The notes below the pieces were generated by a model, which worked only from the letters and a program-made list of their open reading frames with translations, was not told the DNA's origin and did not search any database. Positions 8,585 through 17,301 of a DNA stretch of 64,000 nucleotides are shown piece by piece; position 1 is the first letter of the stretch; each line of letters begins with the position of its first letter. The position numbers and the translations under genes are program-made. Source of the stretch: Bryocella elongata. GTDB lineage: Bacteria > Acidobacteriota > Terriglobia > Terriglobales > Acidobacteriaceae. The stretch is from assembly GCF_900108185.1 (NCBI RefSeq), contig NZ_FNVA01000001.1, positions 372,001 to 436,000 on the forward strand, written 5' to 3'.

Positions 8585-9391
8585 ATGTTTGATGTGCATC
8601 ATCACCTTCTATACGGGCTGGATGACGGTCCGAAGACGCTGGAAGACTCCATCGCGCAGGCTGAAGCTGCTGCGGCCGACGGTATTACCCACGTCGTTTG
8701 CACGCCCCACGCGAGCCATCGATACGACTTTCTGCCTGAGGTAAATGCGGAGCGTCTGGCGGAGCTCCGTGCCGTGCTCGCGGAGCGCAACATCCCGTTG
8801 ACGCTGGCGCAGGGGTGCGACTTTCATATCACGTACGACAACATCGAGGATGCGAAGAAACACCCTTCGCGCTACAGCATCAATGGGAAGCAGTACATCC
8901 TGATTGAGCTCCCCGAGCAGTTTCTGCAGAATGCGGTATCCAATGCGCAGACGGAGCTGATGTCGGCGCGAATGATCCCGGTGCTCACGCATCCGGAGCG
9001 GAACATGAGCATTCAGCGCGATCCGGGGCGGATTCGTCACTGGGTCGCGGACGGAATGCTGGTGCAGGTCACGGCTGGATCGCTGTTGGGCGAGTTCGGT
9101 AAGACTGCCAGGGCCATCTCGAACCGATACGTGGAAGATCACTGGGCAACGATCGTGGCGACCGATGCCCATAACACGACAAGCCGTCCGCCCAACCTGC
9201 GGCCCGCGTATCAGTACCTGTCTCAGAACTTCGGTGAGGAGACTGCCCGGCGTCTCTGCATTACGAATCCGCAGCGCATCTTCGAAGGCGAAGCGTTGGG
9301 GCCGCAACCGTATCCTCGAGGCATCGACGATCACGACGAACCGAGCGGGGGTTTCCGGGGTGGATTTCTACGCCGCTTGTTCGGCAGGTAA
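8585..9391 (+). CDS. CpsB/YwqE-type PHP-domain protein-tyrosine phosphatase
   Basis: The 268-residue protein has the PHP metal-binding signatures: MFDVHHHLLYGLDDGP (HxH), VCTPHAS, VLTHPERN and ATDAHN. Members of this family (S. pneumoniae CpsB, B. subtilis YwqE) are manganese-dependent phosphatases that dephosphorylate BY-kinases and tune capsule output. The partner here is the autokinase at 1315-3630. The ATG at 8585 gives the usual short lead before the first HxH; a GTG at 8534 would add 17 residues without family support. A divergent -10-like TACACT lies at about 8507. Length fits the family (about 240-260). Confidence 0.88.
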   Translation: MFDVHHHLLYGLDDGPKTLEDSIAQAEAAAADGITHVVCTPHASHRYDFLPEVNAERLAELRAVLAERNIPLTLAQGCDFHITYDNIEDAKKHPSRYSINGKQYILIELPEQFLQNAVSNAQTELMSARMIPVLTHPERNMSIQRDPGRIRHWVADGMLVQVTAGSLLGEFGKTARAISNRYVEDHWATIVATDAHNTTSRPPNLRPAYQYLSQNFGEETARRLCITNPQRIFEGEALGPQPYPRGIDDHDEPSGGFRGGFLRRLFGR

Positions 9392-9450
9392 GCTGACGGT
9401 CGTATCGGAGTTCCGGTCGTGACCTGTTTCGTTTAGGCTGGAGCTATCCC

Positions 9451-10359
9451 ATGCAAGCCACCACCACTGATCTGGAACAGCCTAAGGGCGGCGTGTCGCC
9501 GAAACCCGAGCGGATAGCGGTTCTGCTCGCCTGCCACAATCGCCGTGAGATGACCCTGCGCTGTCTGGAGGCCCTGCTTCAACAGAGGCTTCCCGACTGT
9601 GAGCTGGAGATCTATCTCGTGGATGACGGAAGCTCCGACGGCACGGGAGAGGCAGTCGCCGAGCGCTTTCCGCAGGTGCATATCCGCAGGGGCTCCGGGA
9701 AGCTGTTCTGGAACCGCGGGATGCACCTTGCATTTTCGATGGCCCTGCCCGAAGACTTCGACTACTACCTGTGGGTAAACGACGACACCATCCTGGGTGA
9801 AGGTGCCCTGGCTCTGGAGGTCGAGACCGCAAGGGAGCTCCATCGTCGTGGCATCGAAGCGATCGTTACCGGCAGCACGGCAGATGCTGTGACGGGCGAG
9901 TTCACCTACGGCGGCCTGGTGCGCCGCAGCCGTTGGATTCCGCCGCTGTTCCGGCATCAACATCCAGATCCCAAAGAGTCATTGCCCTGCGTCACGATGA
10001 ACGGGAACTGCACGTTGATCCCGCGTTCCGTGGCAAAGGTTGTGGGGAATATCGACCCGCACTACAACCACAGCTTCGGCGATATCGACTATGGTCTGCG
10101 GGCCACAGCTGCCGGATTTGCTGTGTATGTTGTGCCGGGCTACATCGGAACCTGCAGCGAGAACAACTACGACGGCACGTGGATGGACGAGAGCCTCCCA
10201 TTGCGCCGGCGCTGGAAGCAGATGCAGTCGCCGAAGGGCTCATCCTGGCGGGAGTGGTCGTACTTTTCGCGCCAGCATATGGGCGTGCTGTGGCCGCTTT
10301 ACGCCACTTCGCCTTACGTCAAGCTGGTCTTGAAGTGCCTCGTACGGGGAAAGATCTAG
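9451..10359 (+). CDS. GT2 family glycosyltransferase
   Basis: This 302-residue GT-A-fold protein shows RIAVLLACHNRREMTLRCL, the nucleotide-binding LVDDGSSDGTGEAV, the metal-binding WVNDDTIL (DxD-like) and a central FGDIDYGLRA that matches the ED/DxD-type catalytic segment of rhamnosyl- and galactosyl-type GT2 enzymes. It probably adds a sugar to the lipid-linked repeat unit. It is on the plus strand about 60 bp after the phosphatase and converges with the membrane polymerase gene at 10384. The C-terminus (YATSPYVKLVLKCLVRGKI) may dip into the membrane. Donor sugar unknown. Confidence 0.85.
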   Translation: MQATTTDLEQPKGGVSPKPERIAVLLACHNRREMTLRCLEALLQQRLPDCELEIYLVDDGSSDGTGEAVAERFPQVHIRRGSGKLFWNRGMHLAFSMALPEDFDYYLWVNDDTILGEGALALEVETARELHRRGIEAIVTGSTADAVTGEFTYGGLVRRSRWIPPLFRHQHPDPKESLPCVTMNGNCTLIPRSVAKVVGNIDPHYNHSFGDIDYGLRATAAGFAVYVVPGYIGTCSENNYDGTWMDESLPLRRRWKQMQSPKGSSWREWSYFSRQHMGVLWPLYATSPYVKLVLKCLVRGKI

Positions 10360-10383
10360 GCGACTCACCGGCTCATCGCGACG

Positions 10384-11718
10384 TCAGGCCTGGGGTACTG
10401 GGTCGAAGATGGCGTGCGCGGGTTCCGCCTCTGCATCCAGCGCATCCTCCGTGATGTCCGTGGCCTCCTGCTCGAGAGCAAACTCGGCAGAGGTCAGGCC
10501 GTTGGCCATGGCTGTGAGCGCCACAAGCTCTCCTGTGTAGCAGTAGGGGATACCAAACGTAAAGAGTGCGGCGGTGACGATGACCCAGGCGGCGGGATCT
10601 GGAAACAGCAGCGCGTCGTCGTCATTTCGCCAGATGCTCCACAGCGGGCGGAGCATGATGGCCAGCAGCAGCAGGGTTCCCAGCACGCCCAGCCGCAGGT
10701 ACTGATTGACCAGTTCATTGTGCGGCGGGAGATTCGTGTATGTTCCCGTATCGATGTCGAGTCGTGTGTAGCCGGTTCCCATCGGCTGTCCCAGGAGGGT
10801 GTCGAAGATGCCGCCCTCCTGCTCGATGGATCGCTGCCAGCTTTCAAGCCGCCAGGTGAAGGTGCCGCTGTTGGTTGCGCTGTCCTGCAGATCGGCTACG
10901 AGACGCGCCCGCAGGCTGGAGGAGAGGCCGAGCACCAGCACGCCTCCCAAGGCAGAGAGGCAGAGCGTCTTGACGAGGACGCGAAAGACAGAGCGGTCGA
11001 GAACAAACGCCGTCAGCACACCCACTACGAGCATCGCCCAGACCGTACGGTGTTGCAGGAGAATCGTCACCGCCGTGAAGATTGAAGCTGCAACGAACAT
11101 CCACCGGCTTCCTCGCCGTTCGTATACCCACCAGAAGGCGGCGAAGATGACGGAAAGCATGATCGAAGCAGCAGCAGGGGCTTCGATTGCGCGGTCGATG
11201 TAGTTCGTGGGGTCGAGACTCGCCATATCGACCCCAATGGGAAGTCCGGCATAGTGCAGTGCCACAACGCCAACGAGAAACGCTGCGAACAGGATGTCAG
11301 CACGCACAATCTTGCGGATGACGTTGCGATCGTGCGGCACGGTAATGAAGTAGATGACCGCCACGATCTCGGAGATAAAGCCTCGCGCTTCCGTACCCGT
11401 GGTCGTGACGCCAAAGTGTGCGAAGCCGCGTGCCACGCTGAAGAGGAAGATGCCGATGTATGACAGGACTGTGAGGCTCAGCGCGTTGAAACGCAGCTCC
11501 CAGACGCGCGAGCGGATCGCACCGGCGGCCAGCAGGCAGATATTGAGGAGATCGATGGGGAAGAAGTGGATTCCGGCAAAGCGTGCGGAGTCCTCTCCGA
11601 ACGTATAGGCGGCGGCAGACACGAAAAGTAATGCATACCATCCGCCCAGAAAGTTCCGAACGAAGAAGCGAATGATACTGATGAGAATGAGGAGGCCGAC
11701 CGGGGCAAGCAGGATCAT
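10384..11718 (-). CDS. O-antigen polymerase/ligase-like membrane protein
   Basis: The 444-residue protein is almost entirely hydrophobic helices (roughly ten to twelve), beginning ILLAPVGLLILISIIRFF. A larger polar loop contains WRLESWQRSIEQEGG and LPPHNELVNQYLRLGVLG. The H-N-E-L segment and the R-containing loop are what is expected of the Wzy_C/O-antigen ligase superfamily, where a periplasmic loop histidine and arginine matter. It should polymerise or transfer undecaprenyl-linked glycan on the periplasmic side. The tail after about residue 410 is acidic and likely cytoplasmic. GGGAG about 8 nt before the ATG supports the start. Polymerase versus ligase cannot be settled from sequence alone. 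Confidence 0.75.
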   Translation of the reverse strand: MILLAPVGLLILISIIRFFVRNFLGGWYALLFVSAAAYTFGEDSARFAGIHFFPIDLLNICLLAAGAIRSRVWELRFNALSLTVLSYIGIFLFSVARGFAHFGVTTTGTEARGFISEIVAVIYFITVPHDRNVIRKIVRADILFAAFLVGVVALHYAGLPIGVDMASLDPTNYIDRAIEAPAAASIMLSVIFAAFWWVYERRGSRWMFVAASIFTAVTILLQHRTVWAMLVVGVLTAFVLDRSVFRVLVKTLCLSALGGVLVLGLSSSLRARLVADLQDSATNSGTFTWRLESWQRSIEQEGGIFDTLLGQPMGTGYTRLDIDTGTYTNLPPHNELVNQYLRLGVLGTLLLLAIMLRPLWSIWRNDDDALLFPDPAAWVIVTAALFTFGIPYCYTGELVALTAMANGLTSAEFALEQEATDITEDALDAEAEPAHAIFDPVPQA

Positions 11719-12211
11719 GCTGGCACTCCCGAGGCGGGGAGTGCAGAGCCTGTAAGTCGAATCGCGATACTGTTTTCGAGTCCGGTCATACGCCTAGTCA
11801 GAGCCGCTTCTCGGGCCGCATGGATCGCGTTTCAATTCCTGCACGCGGGAAGCTGTATTAAGGAAGCATAACGTGAGAGCGGTAGAGTCGTAGCCTGCGA
11901 CGAGACTCTGTCGGCTCTTGATGCGACGGTTTTCCAATGCCGTCTCGCCTTTTCTCCATGACACCGCGACTTGATTCTGCAAATTGGCGTCAAACCGGTT
12001 AACTCGCGTTACGCCATAGCTACCGATTTTGCTCTTTGCATTTGCTGCAAAGCGTCCGTCGGAGGCCAACATCAACGGAATCAAGAGCATCCGGTGTTGT
12101 AATGGAGAGGGAACCACCTTAGGCCGGGGATGCTTCCACGCCAGAACCCGGCTTATCGCGCTAGCTTGCCCTTCGAGTGACGGGCCACCAGACTCAGGTA
12201 CAAGGAGGGGC
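11719..12211. other. Intergenic region between divergent polymerase and GT2 genes
   Basis: This 493-bp stretch separates two divergent genes and should contain both promoters. Frames crossing it have no recognisable protein features. The only clear signal is AAGGAGG at 12202-12208, the ribosome binding site of the GT2 gene at 12212. No convincing -35/-10 pair or repeat was found. Confidence 0.5.
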
Positions 12212-13216
12212 ATGGCGATTTTGACCGTGGGGCTGCCAGTAAACAGAGCCATGCCATACCTGCCGGAATCTGTAGAAAGCCTGCTCTCCCAGACCTGCGA
12301 GGACTTTCGCATCCTCGCGGTTGTGGGGGACGGCAGTGACGGAAGTCTGGATTATCTTTACAGCCTTCGCGATCCGCGCCTTCGCGTCGTAGAGCGGCCG
12401 GGGCTGCGGTTGAGCCGCACCCTCAACTACATGCTGGAGACTGCGGAGACGCCGTGGCTGATGCGCCACGACGCCGACGACATTGCCTATCCTCAGCGGG
12501 TAGAGAGGACTCTCGAATACATTCGGCGTCACGGTGATGCAGGGTTACTGCCAGCTTTGGCGGAGTATTTCCCGCCGGGACAGTCCATCGGGACCTTTCG
12601 GGCTTCGCGCGGCACGAGTGATGAGCTGCGGTCGATCGTTGAGCGAGGATACCTGTTGAGCTTCTGTCATCCAGCGGCGACTCTCAACATCGCCTGCACA
12701 AAGAAGGTCGGGGGCTATCGCGAGACGTTGAACCGGGCTGAAGACGCGGACTTGTGGTGGCGTATTGCGCGCAGTGCCGAGATCCGGATCATCCCGGAGA
12801 CGCTGGTGGGCTACCGCCAGCACGGTGGTCAAGCGACGACGCTGGCCATGAAGCAGAACGCCATCGACCTGCTGTATGTGCAGTACCTGTTGCTCTCGGA
12901 GCTGTGGGGGCTTCGGCCGCTTCCACAGACGGAGGTCGTCTCGACGCTGGAAGACCTGGTGACCCTGCGCGACCTTGTGGCGCAGGAAAATCTTCGCGCG
13001 TTGAACATTCGGATGGCAGGCAAGGACCGTATCGGAGCGATGCGCGAAGCGTGCCGGGCGGTCTTGAACTCGCCGGGATACGTACTTCGGAGGTTGCTGG
13101 ATGAACTGGACCGCACGAGGGTGATCCGCAACGGCATCAATCCGCGTCGTTTCCGTGCGCGGCAGGAGGAACTCTGGCCAGGCCAGAAGCCAGTGCTCGC
13201 CGTGCAAGAGACCTAA
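12212..13216 (+). CDS. GT2 family glycosyltransferase
   Basis: The start at 12212 follows AAGGAGG closely and gives 334 residues beginning MAILTVGLPVNRAMPYLPES, a standard GT2 start. Nucleotide and metal sites appear as VVGDGSDGSLDYL and RHDADDIAYP; NRAEDADLWWRIARSA is the ED-containing acceptor segment, and GYRQHGGQAT is a GT2 C-terminal motif. It likely extends the repeat unit of the polysaccharide. It stands alone on the plus strand between two minus-strand genes and converges on the WecG-type gene. Specificity is unknown. Confidence 0.87.
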   Translation: MAILTVGLPVNRAMPYLPESVESLLSQTCEDFRILAVVGDGSDGSLDYLYSLRDPRLRVVERPGLRLSRTLNYMLETAETPWLMRHDADDIAYPQRVERTLEYIRRHGDAGLLPALAEYFPPGQSIGTFRASRGTSDELRSIVERGYLLSFCHPAATLNIACTKKVGGYRETLNRAEDADLWWRIARSAEIRIIPETLVGYRQHGGQATTLAMKQNAIDLLYVQYLLLSELWGLRPLPQTEVVSTLEDLVTLRDLVAQENLRALNIRMAGKDRIGAMREACRAVLNSPGYVLRRLLDELDRTRVIRNGINPRRFRARQEELWPGQKPVLAVQET

Positions 13217-13270
13217 GAATCGACGTCGAGGAACTTCACGACAGTCTCAGCGAGTAGAGACCGCGAGTCG

Positions 13271-14095
13271 CTAGGCGTGATCGATGGCGGCACCCTCTTT
13301 GACGTCAAGGGCCCTGCGCTGCACGCCCAGGCATTGCAGCAGGATGTGATAAACGAAGCGGGGATTGTTGGTAAGGTAGCGCCGCCAAAGGCGTCGGCGA
13401 TCCTGTGAGAGCCGGTGCAGCCACTGCATGCCGATCTTCTTCACCCAGCGCGGAGCATCTTTGATGCGACCCGTGTGGAAGTCAAAGGCAGCGCCAACGC
13501 CGACCAGAACGCCTGCGTTCAAATACCCGACGAACTCTTCCATGAAGCGTTCCTGCTTGGGTGTGCTGAGGCCGATCCACATGACGTCAGGCTGGCAGTC
13601 GTCAATCATGTCCTGCACGTGCGACAGCTCGTCGCTGGTGAGTGGGCGAAATGGCGGAGTATAGACACCGACGATCTGTAGGCCGGGGATGCGCTCGCAA
13701 AGCGCTTCCCGGAGACGCTCAGCTACACCGACGTCGCCTCCGTAGAGGAAATGACGCAGACCGTTCGCTACACCGTCCTGGCACATGCGAATCATGAAGT
13801 CAGGACCGGAGACCTGTTCCATCGAAAAGCCCTGGTGACGGCCGACCCAAACGGTTGGCATGCCATCCGGCAGTGTGAGGAACGATCGATTCAGGATGGA
13901 ACGGAGGGCGGTGTCCCGCTGTGCCTCCATGATGCCGTGAACTCCGGTTACGCAAACATAACCTTTGCCCCCTGAACGAATGAGCTGCGTCACGCGCCCC
14001 ACGGCATCAGGCATGCGGACGACGCTGATCCCGATGCCCAGCACGTTGGCACGCGATGGCGAGCTGTGTTCATGGGTCATGTGAGGCTTCTCCAT
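13271..14095 (-). CDS. WecG/TagA/CpsF (GT26) family glycosyltransferase
   Basis: The 274-residue protein has the GT26 pattern: NVLGIGISVVRMPDAVGRV, then YVCVTGVHGIMEAQRD, LPDGMPTVWVGR, GPDFMIRM, LYGGDVGVAERLREAL and the signature WIGLSTPKQERFMEE followed by GVGAAFDFHTGRIKDAPRWV. Relatives (E. coli WecG, B. subtilis TagA) add the second sugar, often ManNAc or ManNAcA, to an undecaprenyl-diphosphate sugar. It therefore probably acts early in repeat-unit assembly. The start is either ATG 14095 or ATG 14080, the latter with GGAGA about 9 nt upstream. No initiating transferase is nearby. Confidence 0.9.
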   Translation of the reverse strand: MEKPHMTHEHSSPSRANVLGIGISVVRMPDAVGRVTQLIRSGGKGYVCVTGVHGIMEAQRDTALRSILNRSFLTLPDGMPTVWVGRHQGFSMEQVSGPDFMIRMCQDGVANGLRHFLYGGDVGVAERLREALCERIPGLQIVGVYTPPFRPLTSDELSHVQDMIDDCQPDVMWIGLSTPKQERFMEEFVGYLNAGVLVGVGAAFDFHTGRIKDAPRWVKKIGMQWLHRLSQDRRRLWRRYLTNNPRFVYHILLQCLGVQRRALDVKEGAAIDHA

Positions 14096-14843
14096 GAGTC
14101 TCTACCCATCACGCAATGCCTCGAAAGAGAGCGGAAGTGGGAAGCGAAGTGACTTCCTCGGATGGCGGAGATCTCAACAGGTCGAGGAGCAAGAACATTT
14201 CACGAACAACAGCGACAGTCTAGCATGCGCACAACTGCGGTCGTATGTATCAACATGCGACGAAGTCGCTTGTTTCGTATCAGTTAAGAGAGAAATACAC
14301 CGATGGAGAGCCACGATGATCACGGTGGAACGAATGGAACGAAGGCCATCGCTTAGGTTGGATGCTTATGTGACCCGATGTGGCGAATCGAGGGAGATCG
14401 CAATGGCTCTCACGGAGCGAAGAACATAGCAGGGCTGAAATCTCACGACGCAGAGTTGACTGTTTCGAACAACGTGGGAGGACGTTTGCGCCGCTGAGAG
14501 ACGACAGACATGTAGATGAGACGGCCGCCTTCCTTCACTTTGAGAAGGGCATCAGTAGAGAGCGCGTGGGTGTGATCGCCTGGAGTTTCAGAGGCGTGCC
14601 CGGTCGTGATGCCAGGATCTTTCGTCAAATTGCTTGTCCCGTCCTGTTTTGCATCTTGCTACGTGGAAAGTACGAGGGCATACTCGACTCAGACCTTATC
14701 TATCTTGCCCTCAGAGCACAACGGCTTCCCTCAAGCCCCCCACGCCCACTCGTTTTTGAACGTGGTCCTTCCGGAGCTGGATCCTGCTGACCCCCCTTCC
14801 GAGCCTAAGAGATTTTCGCTGCGTTCCAACCTGGTTTCCTCTC
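14096..14843. other. 748-bp intergenic stretch, one marginal short reading frame
   Basis: This lies between the divergent WecG-type and Wzi-like genes and has a lower GC feel than its surroundings. A minus-strand TTG-started frame of 61 codons (14443-14628) contains a plausible-looking segment (DALLKVKEGGRLIYMSVVSQ) with G/C-ending codons. It lacks a ribosome binding site, is closed upstream by TAG at about 14659, and has no recognised family; it could be a gene remnant. No repeats or RNA structures were noticed otherwise. Confidence 0.35.
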
Positions 14844-16697
14844 ATGTTGGCGTCTTTCTCCTTCCGCGTGGTTGAGGCGGTTGCATTCGCAACCCTGCTC
14901 GGGATGCCGGGCCTTGTTCTCGTCGCTGAGGGTGAGCTCCCGTCGCGGCCGGTCGATCTGCCTGCTATCGTCGCGGAGCCTGTGGCTGGGACGGCTGTGA
15001 ATCCTCTGCCAGCGCCATCGATGAATCCTGCAGTGACAACTGCGATCGTGCGAGCGGTGTCTCCCTGGAGCGCGATGGTCGAAGGGAAGCTTCCGCTGGG
15101 GATGTTGCCCGACGACGATCGAGTGGGTTCGCCGACAGTGCCTATGGACAGCTGGATCTATCCTGCGCTCGAGCGTCTGAGCACCTACGGATTGATTCCA
15201 TCGCAACAGACCGCCATACGCCCATGGACGCGCCAGGAGTGTCGGCGGCAGGTGACAGAAGCGATGCTTCTGCTTCGGGATATGGAGCTCTCTGACGGGC
15301 CTGATGGACAAGCGCGCAGTCTGCTTGCCGCGCTGGACGAGGAGTTGCTGGCCCCTTCTGATGGTTTCAAGGTGGAGACGGTTTATGCTCGCGCCGGCAC
15401 CATCGCCGGCCCGGCACTGGCGGACAGCTTCCACATCGGGCAGACCTGGTGGAACGACTACGGCCGGCAGCTGGGAAGGGGATCCGACGCCATCGCCGGT
15501 GTGTCCATGCGCTGGACGCACGGACGCTTCTTTTTCTACGACCGCCAGGAAGGACAGTATGGCCCGGGCGCCGCTGCCATCAACGCGTCGCAGGCCCAGC
15601 TGTTTACACAGCTCGACATGATGTCTGGCAACCCGGTGCCGTCGCCTGCGACCTTCTATGCGACCGCGGCTCAGCCTGCGTACGCGCGACAGCGGCCTCT
15701 GGAACTCTATGCCGGAATCGCCTTTGGCGGCAACGAACTTTCGTTTGGAAAGCAGGAGCTCTACTGGGGACCAGGGACGATGGGGCCCTGGTCGTTCTCG
15801 ATGAACGCCGAGCCCAACTACAACCTGCGCTTCGAGGCCGAACGTCCGCATCCATTTCCGTTTGTGCCGAGCTGGGGTAGCTACCGTTTCTCCCTCGTCT
15901 TCGGCAAGCTATCCGGACACCACTTTCCCGCACGGCCCTATTACAACGCTCAAAAGGCGGATTTCACCTTTGGACAAGGCAAGTACGTCGAGATGAGCTT
16001 CACCCGGTGGTCGCTCCTTTGGGGGGTAGGGCACCCAATGACCCTCGGCAGCCTGTACCACAACCTCGTCAGCAGCAACTCCGAGGGATCGCAGTACGGA
16101 TACTTCAACCGCACAGATCCGGGCGATCGCAAGAGTGACTTCGACATGCGGGTCCATGTGCCTGGCTTGAGCCATCTGCTGACGATCTATGCGGATGCCT
16201 TCGCGGATGACGAGGTCAATCCCATCGATGCGCCCCGGCGCGTACCCTGGGACGTTGGAATGTATCTGGCCAGTGTGCCGGGTCTGCCCAAGCTTGATTT
16301 CCGGCTCGAGGCGGCGACGAGTGAGGAACTGAGCCAGGACGAGGGAGGCCAGCGGTTTTTCATCAACAGCGTTTACCTGGACGCCAACACCAACAAGAGC
16401 TTCCTGCTGGGCAATGCCGTTGGCCGGGACGCGCGCGCCATCGAAGGGCGGGTGGGCTACTGGTTTACCGCTAGAACGCGGGTGGAAGCCGGGTATCGCC
16501 AGAACAAAGGAGGCACCCAGTACCTTCCCGGGGGCGCAACCATCTCCGATGGTTTCGCTCGTGGAACCTATGCGCTGACCCATGACACCAGTCTGCAGGT
16601 CTTTGTGCAGCGCGAGCGTTTCCTGATTCCTTCGTACGAACCGGGTTCGCAGCACAACACGAGTGGCTGGTTTCAGGTGACCTGGACCTCACACTAG
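14844..16697 (+). CDS. Wzi-like capsule assembly outer-membrane protein
   Basis: The 617-residue protein has an N-terminal hydrophobic signal (VVEAVAFATLLGMPGLVLV). A proline-rich linker follows, then a domain with WIYPALERLSTYGLIPSQ and a C-terminal half of alternating aromatic strands typical of a beta-barrel (for example LELYAGIAFGGNELSFGKQE, MSFTRWSLLWGVGH), ending in WFQVTWTSH. This layout matches the Capsule_assem_Wzi family, whose members bind exported capsule at the outer surface. It sits at the end of the polysaccharide locus and has no clear ribosome binding site. Family assignment is good; lectin activity is inferred. Confidence 0.85.
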   Translation: MLASFSFRVVEAVAFATLLGMPGLVLVAEGELPSRPVDLPAIVAEPVAGTAVNPLPAPSMNPAVTTAIVRAVSPWSAMVEGKLPLGMLPDDDRVGSPTVPMDSWIYPALERLSTYGLIPSQQTAIRPWTRQECRRQVTEAMLLLRDMELSDGPDGQARSLLAALDEELLAPSDGFKVETVYARAGTIAGPALADSFHIGQTWWNDYGRQLGRGSDAIAGVSMRWTHGRFFFYDRQEGQYGPGAAAINASQAQLFTQLDMMSGNPVPSPATFYATAAQPAYARQRPLELYAGIAFGGNELSFGKQELYWGPGTMGPWSFSMNAEPNYNLRFEAERPHPFPFVPSWGSYRFSLVFGKLSGHHFPARPYYNAQKADFTFGQGKYVEMSFTRWSLLWGVGHPMTLGSLYHNLVSSNSEGSQYGYFNRTDPGDRKSDFDMRVHVPGLSHLLTIYADAFADDEVNPIDAPRRVPWDVGMYLASVPGLPKLDFRLEAATSEELSQDEGGQRFFINSVYLDANTNKSFLLGNAVGRDARAIEGRVGYWFTARTRVEAGYRQNKGGTQYLPGGATISDGFARGTYALTHDTSLQVFVQRERFLIPSYEPGSQHNTSGWFQVTWTSH

Positions 16698-16998
16698 GCG
16701 AGATCAGAGCCGAAGCGCGCCGTTGGTGTGGTCAAAACGCCACAACGCGCCGTCGCGAAGATATGCATCCAACAGCCTACTGAGTGGATTTCCCCTTTAG
16801 GCCGGCCGACGATCAGATCTTCACGAAATTCCCGGAAGACGCTCCTTTTCTCGTGGGGGCAACAGGATTTTTCGTCCGGCAGTAAGTATTACCTTTGTTC
16901 CAGATTTGGCTGGCGAAAATTGTTCGATCGTTTTACGATGGTGTGACCAGCAGCCCAGCCGCAGCAGTGCACAATCACTTCCTAAGGAGACGACTCCG
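16698..16998. other. Intergenic region upstream of a small membrane protein
   Basis: About 300 bp contain no recognisable gene. AAGGAG at 16984-16989 is the ribosome binding site of the small gene starting at 16999. The AT-richer part around 16900-16945 probably carries its promoter, but no good -35/-10 pair could be fixed. Confidence 0.4.
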
Positions 16999-17199
16999 AT
17001 GACAACCATTGTCTGGGTTCTTGCCATCGTCGCAGCGATCTGGGGTGGATCGGTACTTGCTCTTCTCGGCATCGCGTTCTGGGAGACCTTCAGCGACCCG
17101 CGCCGCAAGGGCGCGGAGCCAGACCTCGTCCATCCGTCAGCGGGCCGGTTCAGCCGGGTTATGGCTGCCCGCGAGTGGAAGCAAGACTCCGCGACATAG
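16999..17199 (+). CDS. Small single-pass membrane protein of unknown function
   Basis: A 66-residue gene starts 9 nt after AAGGAG. Residues 1-28 form one strong transmembrane helix (TTIVWVLAIVAAIWGGSVLA), followed by a polar, positively charged tail (DPRRKGAEPDLVHPSAGRFSRV). No family was recognised. A strong rho-independent terminator follows 34 bp after the stop, which supports a real transcription unit. It could be a modulator of an envelope complex, but this is only suggested by size and topology. It is monocistronic, behind the Wzi-like gene. Confidence 0.65.
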   Translation: MTTIVWVLAIVAAIWGGSVLALLGIAFWETFSDPRRKGAEPDLVHPSAGRFSRVMAAREWKQDSAT

Positions 17200-17232
17200 C
17201 TTACGATTGCCACCATTGGCGGGGCGACTCAG

Positions 17233-17276
17233 CCGTTCCACTCCAGGGTTTGCCTGGAATGGAGCGGTTTTGATTT
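17233..17276 (+). terminator. Rho-independent terminator of the small membrane protein gene
   Basis: A 15-bp stem (17233-17247 with 17253-17267, two G-U pairs) encloses a 5-nt loop and is followed by TTTTGATTTT. It lies between convergent genes. The T-rich side is on the plus strand, so it serves the upstream small gene. Confidence 0.85.
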
Positions 17277-17301
17277 TGCGCTTCGGTATTGGCCGCCCGA
17301 C

